This document shows positions 6,067 to 8,866 of a DNA stretch of 8,866 nt, piece by piece. Below the pieces are notes generated by a model. It searched no databases. It had not been told where the DNA came from and saw only the letters and a list, made by a program, of their open reading frames with translations. Position 1 is the stretch's first letter, and each line of letters opens with the position of its first letter. A program made the position numbers and the translations under genes. Source of the DNA: Thermoleophilia bacterium (lineage in GTDB: Bacteria; Actinomycetota; Thermoleophilia; Gaiellales; SKUG01); the NCBI GenBank assembly GCA_007122215.1, contig SKUG01000197.1:1-8866 (forward strand), read 5' to 3'.

Positions 6067-6782
6067 GACCATGCCTCGGGATGGTTGGCGGGATCATCGG
6101 TCTTCCACGGGGCCGGCGTCACGCCGAGCCGTGTGACCAGGTAGATGTGCAGCCCGATCAGCGCCGCGAGCGCGCCGGGGATGTGGAGCATGTGGATCGC
6201 GTAGAAGCGGGCGATGATCTGCCCGGTGTACTCGGGGCCCCCGCGCAGGAAGTCGAGGATGTACGGGCCGAGGAAGGGCGCGGTGCCGTTGATGTTGATG
6301 CCGACGACCGTTGCCCAGAATGCGCGGTTGTCCCAGACGAGCAGGTATCCCGTGAAGCCCATGCCCATCATCAGCGCGAAGATCAGCACGCCCGTGATCC
6401 AGGTGAGCTCGCGCGGGTAGCGGTAGGCGCCCATCACGAAGCTCGCGGCCATGTGCAGGAAGAGCAGCACGATCATCACGCTGGCGCCCCACTTGTGCAT
6501 GCCGCGCACCACCCAGCCCCAGTCGTACTGGGTGGTGATGGCCACGATGCTCTCGTACGCGGTGTTCGCGGCCGGCTGGTAGTACATGGCGAGGATCGCG
6601 CCGGTGATGGCCTGGAGCACGAAGACCACCAGCAGGGCAAAGCCCAGCGAGTGCCAGATCGAGATGCCCCGGGGGACGTTGCGGAAGAGGAACCAGCGGT
6701 GGTAGCCGATGAGTCCGGTGCGGTCCTCGATGCCGTCCGCGACGTCGACCGCCGCGTTCCGTGCCTGCTGCGTGATGCCCAT
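6063..6782 (-). CDS. qcrB: Cytochrome b6-type subunit of menaquinol-cytochrome c reductase
   Basis: The 239-residue integral membrane protein carries the two b hemes of a quinol:cytochrome c reductase. Four helices are visible at about 45-67, 95-117, 126-149 and 192-216. Heme ligands are H96 and H110 (RGMHKWGA, LLFLHMAA) and H197 and H212 (FYAIHMLH, GLHIYL). The 14 and 15 residue spacings are those of b6-type proteins. PRELTWITGVLIF and GFTGYLLVWDNRAFWATVVG closely resemble Bacillus QcrB. The protein stops after helix D, as split cytochromes b do, and the rest is in the downstream gene. The Cys that holds heme c(n) in b6 and Bacillus QcrB aligns with Ser45 in VPRGISIWHSLGF. It starts 18 bases after the Rieske stop with AGGA seven bases before the ATG, and overlaps qcrC by four bases. 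Confidence 0.95.
   Translation of the reverse strand: MGITQQARNAAVDVADGIEDRTGLIGYHRWFLFRNVPRGISIWHSLGFALLVVFVLQAITGAILAMYYQPAANTAYESIVAITTQYDWGWVVRGMHKWGASVMIVLLFLHMAASFVMGAYRYPRELTWITGVLIFALMMGMGFTGYLLVWDNRAFWATVVGININGTAPFLGPYILDFLRGGPEYTGQIIARFYAIHMLHIPGALAALIGLHIYLVTRLGVTPAPWKTDDPANHPEAWS
6074..6077 (-). promoter_or_regulatory. Shine-Dalgarno deciding the qcrC start
   Basis: GAGG on the minus strand is seven bases before ATG 6066 but one base before ATG 6072, so it selects the inner start. That start also forms the ATGA overlap with the qcrB stop. Confidence 0.6.
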
Positions 6783-6800
6783 TCGCGTGTCCTGGTCGTC

Positions 6801-7487
6801 TTACGGCTGGAACTTGAAGAAGAGGGACTGGGGGCCGGCAGTGGGCTGGCCCGGCCCGTACACCGAGTCGAGCTCGCGCCCGTCCGGGGTGAGGCTGTGC
6901 TCGCCGGTGACGTAGAGGTAGCCGTCCTCGCCGACCTCCCAGTCGAAGCGGTCGAGCGGACGCGGCGGCGGGCCCTCGGTGCGCTGGCCGTCGCCGTCGT
7001 AGGCGCCACCGTGGCAGGGGCAGACGAACTGTCCGCCGGTCTCCTGCACCGGGCAGCCGAGGTGCACGCAGCGGTTTGAGATCAGGGTCAGCTGCTCCGA
7101 CTTGCCGGTGAGCGCGTCGGTGAAGCCCTCGGGGTTGCGCCGCACGAAGCCGACGCGGTCGCGGACGTAGTCGCGCGGGCGTTCGTCCTCGGTGGGGAGC
7201 TCCTCCGGGAAGTGCAGGACGAACTTCGCGAACTCGCCAACCGGCAGGTCCTCCACCCGGATCGGGGTGCCCTGCTCGTCGAGCGCCGGGACCCGGAAGC
7301 GGCGCTGGCCGCCGACCGCGGGAGCGAGCATCATCGCCACGGGCGGGACGGCCACCATGCCGCCGAGCACCGCACCCATGCCGATCGTCGCCTTCGTGAG
7401 GAACTGTCCGCGTGAGACGGACTGGCCGAGCGCCGCGTCGGATCCCCCCGCGCTGCCACCTGGTTCGGTTGCCTGGTCGTCTGCCAC
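6801..7487 (-). CDS. qcrA: Rieske iron-sulfur protein of the menaquinol-cytochrome c reductase
   Basis: The 228-residue protein carries a Rieske 2Fe-2S cluster that takes the first electron from menaquinol on the outer membrane face. The cluster motifs are C140-V-H142-L-G-C145 and C156-P-C158-H159-GG; by family rule C140, H142, C156 and H159 bind iron and C145/C158 form a disulfide. The N-terminus has a single hydrophobic helix (about 33-57) preceded by SRGQFLTK, which resembles a twin-arginine signal but with only one arginine. The start is GTG at 7487, supported by AAGGAG six bases upstream. The one-helix design is like Bacillus QcrA and unlike the three-helix actinobacterial QcrA. It is the first gene of the operon, with a promoter about 80 bases upstream. 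Residues 60-135 are an acidic, charged insertion before the cluster, not analysed further. Confidence 0.94.
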   Translation of the reverse strand: MADDQATEPGGSAGGSDAALGQSVSRGQFLTKATIGMGAVLGGMVAVPPVAMMLAPAVGGQRRFRVPALDEQGTPIRVEDLPVGEFAKFVLHFPEELPTEDERPRDYVRDRVGFVRRNPEGFTDALTGKSEQLTLISNRCVHLGCPVQETGGQFVCPCHGGAYDGDGQRTEGPPPRPLDRFDWEVGEDGYLYVTGEHSLTPDGRELDSVYGPGQPTAGPQSLFFKFQP

Positions 7488-7488
7488 C

Positions 7489-7504
7489 GTGCACTCCTTT
7501 GCAC
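7489..7504 (-). promoter_or_regulatory. qcrA Shine-Dalgarno in the loop of a short stem
   Basis: AAGGAG (7494-7499 on the minus strand) lies six bases before the GTG. It is exactly the loop between GTGCA (7489-7493) and TGCAC (7500-7504), a possible five-bp stem. The Shine-Dalgarno itself is clear; the stem is weak and could be chance. Confidence 0.6.
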
Positions 7505-7517
7505 ACCCGTGCTGGAC

Positions 7518-7536
7518 GGCTGCCCGGAGGGCAGCC
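7518..7536 (-). other. Hairpin in the qcrA leader
   Basis: GGCTGCCC (7518-7525) and GGGCAGCC (7529-7536) are perfect complements with a three-base loop, giving an eight-bp stem. It lies inside the predicted untranslated leader, about 30 bases before the qcrA start. No U-run follows. Possible roles are attenuation, mRNA stability or a protein site. Confidence 0.5.
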
Positions 7537-7564
7537 CGGACCCGGCATGCGCCGAGCCTGCCCG

Positions 7565-7593
7565 ATTCTTCACACTGGGTCGGACTCCGTCAA
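7565..7593 (-). promoter_or_regulatory. Sigma-70-type promoter of qcrA-qcrB-qcrC
   Basis: On the minus strand TTGACG (7588-7593) and AAGAAT (7565-7570) are separated by exactly 17 bases. The -35 matches the TTGACA consensus at five of six positions and the -10 matches TATAAT at four of six. Transcription would start near 7558 and leave a leader of about 70 bases before the GTG. It is the best -35/-10 pair I found in the window and lies in the only gap over 150 bases. Confidence 0.6.
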
Positions 7594-7633
7594 ATCCAGA
7601 GCGTCTCAGGGGCGGGTCTCGGGCAGGGGCGCC

Positions 7634-7655
7634 GCTGCCGCCTGGTGGTGGCAGC
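7634..7655 (-). terminator. Hairpin just after ygfZ, possible terminator
   Basis: GCTGCCGCC (7634-7642) pairs with GGTGGCAGC (7647-7655), one pair being G-U, around a four-base loop. It begins one base after the ygfZ stop and about 40 bases before the qcrA promoter. No U-run follows, so termination is inferred from position. Confidence 0.4.
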
Positions 7656-7656
7656 C

Positions 7657-8751
7657 TCAGCCCCGGACGGCGATCCGCACGTCGGTGCCCGCCAGCTCGA
7701 CCTCGGCGCCGGGCTCGATGCGCCGGTGGATCGTGGCCAGCCCGAGCCGGCGGCCGTCCGGTGCCAGGGCCCAGCTCGTGAGCGTGCCGGCTGCCCGGCC
7801 CCGGGTGTCGTCCGGGTCGCGCAGCTCGAGGTAGTCCGGGGCCGTGGGGTCGAGCCCCGCAGGCACGTCCCCCAGCAGCTCCACCGGGCGCAGGGTGCGG
7901 TTGGGACGGCCGCGGAAGTGCAGGCGGGCAACGGGCTCCTGCCCGAGGTAGCAGCCCTTGTCGAAGGAGACGGCCAGGGCATCGGCCCCGACCTCGGCCG
8001 GCAGGCGCCCGTCGAGGAAGTCGTTGAGGAAGGGCACGCCCATCGAGATGCGCAGCGCATCCAGCGCCTCCGGATCGGCATACGGTGCGCCATGGGCGGG
8101 CAGGCTCGCGACGATCGCCCGCACGGCGGTGGGGCTGCCGACCACGGCTGCAGCCGGCAGGCCCTCGGGGATCTCCAGCTCGCGGCCGGCGGCGGGGAGG
8201 GACCACTCGATGCCGGCGGTACCCCAGACGGGCGTGCGGTACCACGCCGCCGCGCCGGCGGCCTCCGTCGTCGCCCCGGCGATCGCGTGCAGCACGCCGG
8301 GCAGGTTGGGGCCGACCACGTGGGCGACGGCGAGCTCCACGGGATCGATCTCCACCCGTGCGCGCAGGCGGTAGCGGGCGAGGTGCTGGCAGAGCGGCTC
8401 GACGTGCTGGTGCTGGACCTCCAGCAGCACCGCATCCTCCGCGCTGCGGTAGGCCACGGCCGGGGCGATGATCGAGGCCGTGCGGTCCAGGAACAGCGTG
8501 TGGCGTGCCTCGCCCGGCGGGATCGACCTGCAGTGCTGGGTCGAGACGTTGTCGAGCAGGTCCATGGTGTCGGGCCCGCCGAGCTCGACCAGCGCCGTGA
8601 GCTGCCACCAGGCGCAGGTTGCCCCGCTGCGGGCCTGCTCCCAGGTCCGGGCGGGGGAGAGGGTCTCGTCCGTGCCACCTGCCGCGGTTGCCGTTGCGGT
8701 GGATGCGGTGTCAGGCTGGGCGTGGGTGCTGGGGCCGGCGTGCTCGTCCAT
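7657..8751 (-). CDS. ygfZ: YgfZ/GcvT-like folate-binding protein (Fe-S cluster maintenance)
   Basis: The 364-residue protein belongs to the YgfZ family, related to the aminomethyltransferase GcvT, whose members bind tetrahydrofolate and support repair or assembly of certain Fe-S enzymes, including radical-SAM ones. The signature K265-G-C267-Y-L-G-Q-E272 is intact with the conserved Cys, followed by PVARLHFRGRPNRTLRPV. Upstream, LGGPDTMDLLDNVSTQ (57-72) matches the N-terminal GcvT-like fold, and the C-terminal part has AGTLTSWALAPDGRRLGLATIHR. The first ~32 residues are Ala/Thr-rich and poorly conserved, so a later start is possible. The ATG at 8751 has TAGGCT six bases upstream and no strong Shine-Dalgarno, pointing to a leaderless message. 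It is 169 bases upstream of qcrA with a hairpin and a promoter between, so it is probably transcribed separately. Confidence 0.9.
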   Translation of the reverse strand: MDEHAGPSTHAQPDTASTATATAAGGTDETLSPARTWEQARSGATCAWWQLTALVELGGPDTMDLLDNVSTQHCRSIPPGEARHTLFLDRTASIIAPAVAYRSAEDAVLLEVQHQHVEPLCQHLARYRLRARVEIDPVELAVAHVVGPNLPGVLHAIAGATTEAAGAAAWYRTPVWGTAGIEWSLPAAGRELEIPEGLPAAAVVGSPTAVRAIVASLPAHGAPYADPEALDALRISMGVPFLNDFLDGRLPAEVGADALAVSFDKGCYLGQEPVARLHFRGRPNRTLRPVELLGDVPAGLDPTAPDYLELRDPDDTRGRAAGTLTSWALAPDGRRLGLATIHRRIEPGAEVELAGTDVRIAVRG

Positions 8752-8757
8752 GCCCGG

Positions 8758-8763
8758 AGCCTA
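8758..8763 (-). promoter_or_regulatory. Predicted -10 box of a leaderless ygfZ promoter
   Basis: TAGGCT on the minus strand is six bases before the ygfZ ATG, preceded by CCGGG as in menG. This is the third gene here with TANNNT at 6-7 bases from its start. No -35 is evident. AGG in the same box is eight bases from the ATG and could serve as a weak Shine-Dalgarno instead. Confidence 0.45.
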
Positions 8764-8807
8764 CCCGGACCCGGCCAGCTGGCGGCGGCAGCGGCGTGGA
8801 TCGAGGC

Positions 8808-8816
8808 TGGTAGCAT
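8808..8816 (+). promoter_or_regulatory. Possible divergent plus-strand promoter at the right edge
   Basis: TGG-TAGCAT is an extended -10-like element on the plus strand. Downstream are a small hairpin (CCTGTC 8824-8829 with GGCAGG 8836-8841) and AGGAGGAG (8839-8846), suggesting the leader of a gene that begins beyond 8866. No start codon appears within range of the purine run, so this is tentative. Confidence 0.3.
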
Positions 8817-8866
8817 CGACGGGCCTGTCGCGCGCGGCAGGAGGAGACGACGACAGCGACCTGCGC

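Noticed and set aside
5095..6782. Split of cytochrome b into two genes as a frameshift artefact
   Set aside because: The break after helix D with an ATGA overlap is the normal b6/subunit IV arrangement, and each half has its own ribosome-binding site.
4915..7079. Two long plus-strand frames (4915-6144 and 6081-7079)
   Set aside because: Antisense to qcrC, qcrB and qcrA. Their His/Asp/Arg-rich translations mirror membrane-protein codons and carry no motifs.
6094..7548. 484-codon minus-strand frame over qcrA and qcrB in another frame
   Set aside because: Arg/Pro/His-rich out-of-frame reading; the Rieske and cytochrome b motifs are in the other frames.
1..8866. tRNA, rRNA, CRISPR, insertion sequence or phage features
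   Set aside because: Coding density is nearly complete. I saw no repeat-spacer pattern, transposase motif, cloverleaf or integrase, and nothing in the gaps to support one.

Overview
The window is GC-rich throughout, and every recognisable gene lies on the minus strand, so transcription runs from the right edge to the left. The likely source is an actinobacterial-type organism (Actinomycetota), perhaps a deep-branching class such as Thermoleophilia. Four things suggest this: very GC-rich third codon positions, futalosine-pathway menaquinone synthesis, TANNNT boxes 6-7 bases before start codons (leaderless promoters), and GC-rich hairpins without U-tracts. The cytochrome bc complex is not the Streptomyces/Mycobacterium type. 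It has a Rieske protein with one N-terminal membrane segment, a short b6-type cytochrome b, and a subunit-IV/cytochrome-c fusion, as in Bacillus. The taxonomic assignment is inference.

Layout from right to left. (1) 8866-8752: upstream region with a possible divergent plus-strand promoter at the edge. (2) 8751-7657: ygfZ, a folate-binding Fe-S maintenance protein, followed by a hairpin. (3) 7593-5095: a promoter (TTGACG-N17-AAGAAT), a structured leader and three respiratory genes: Rieske (qcrA), cytochrome b6-type (qcrB) and subunit IV plus cytochrome c (qcrC). They are separated by 18 bases or overlap by 4. (4) 5092-5060: strong hairpin. (5) 5046-4429: ubiX, flavin prenyltransferase, apparently leaderless. 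(6) 4389-4364: a perfect 26-bp palindrome. (7) 4343-1: a tight block of menG, a polyprenyl diphosphate synthase, mqnE and a reading frame that joins MqnA to MqnC and runs off the left edge.

Functionally the window is a menaquinone module beside a menaquinol-using complex. MqnA, MqnE and MqnC build the naphthoquinone head, the polyprenyl synthase makes the side chain, UbiX supplies prenyl-FMN for a UbiD-type decarboxylase, and MenG does the methylation. The Rieske/b/c complex oxidises the menaquinol. MqnB, MqnD, the prenyltransferase and the decarboxylase are not in the window. YgfZ may help maintain Fe-S enzymes such as the two radical-SAM proteins.

The most notable observation is the in-frame MqnA-MqnC fusion: no stop ends MqnA and no ATG or GTG is placed to start MqnC. 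Next are the 26-bp palindrome over the predicted menG promoter, the loss of the heme-c(n) cysteine in cytochrome b, and an extra cysteine-containing loop in the QcrC-like protein. I see no mobile elements, CRISPR arrays, tRNA or rRNA genes, and no gene-free stretch longer than 300 bases.
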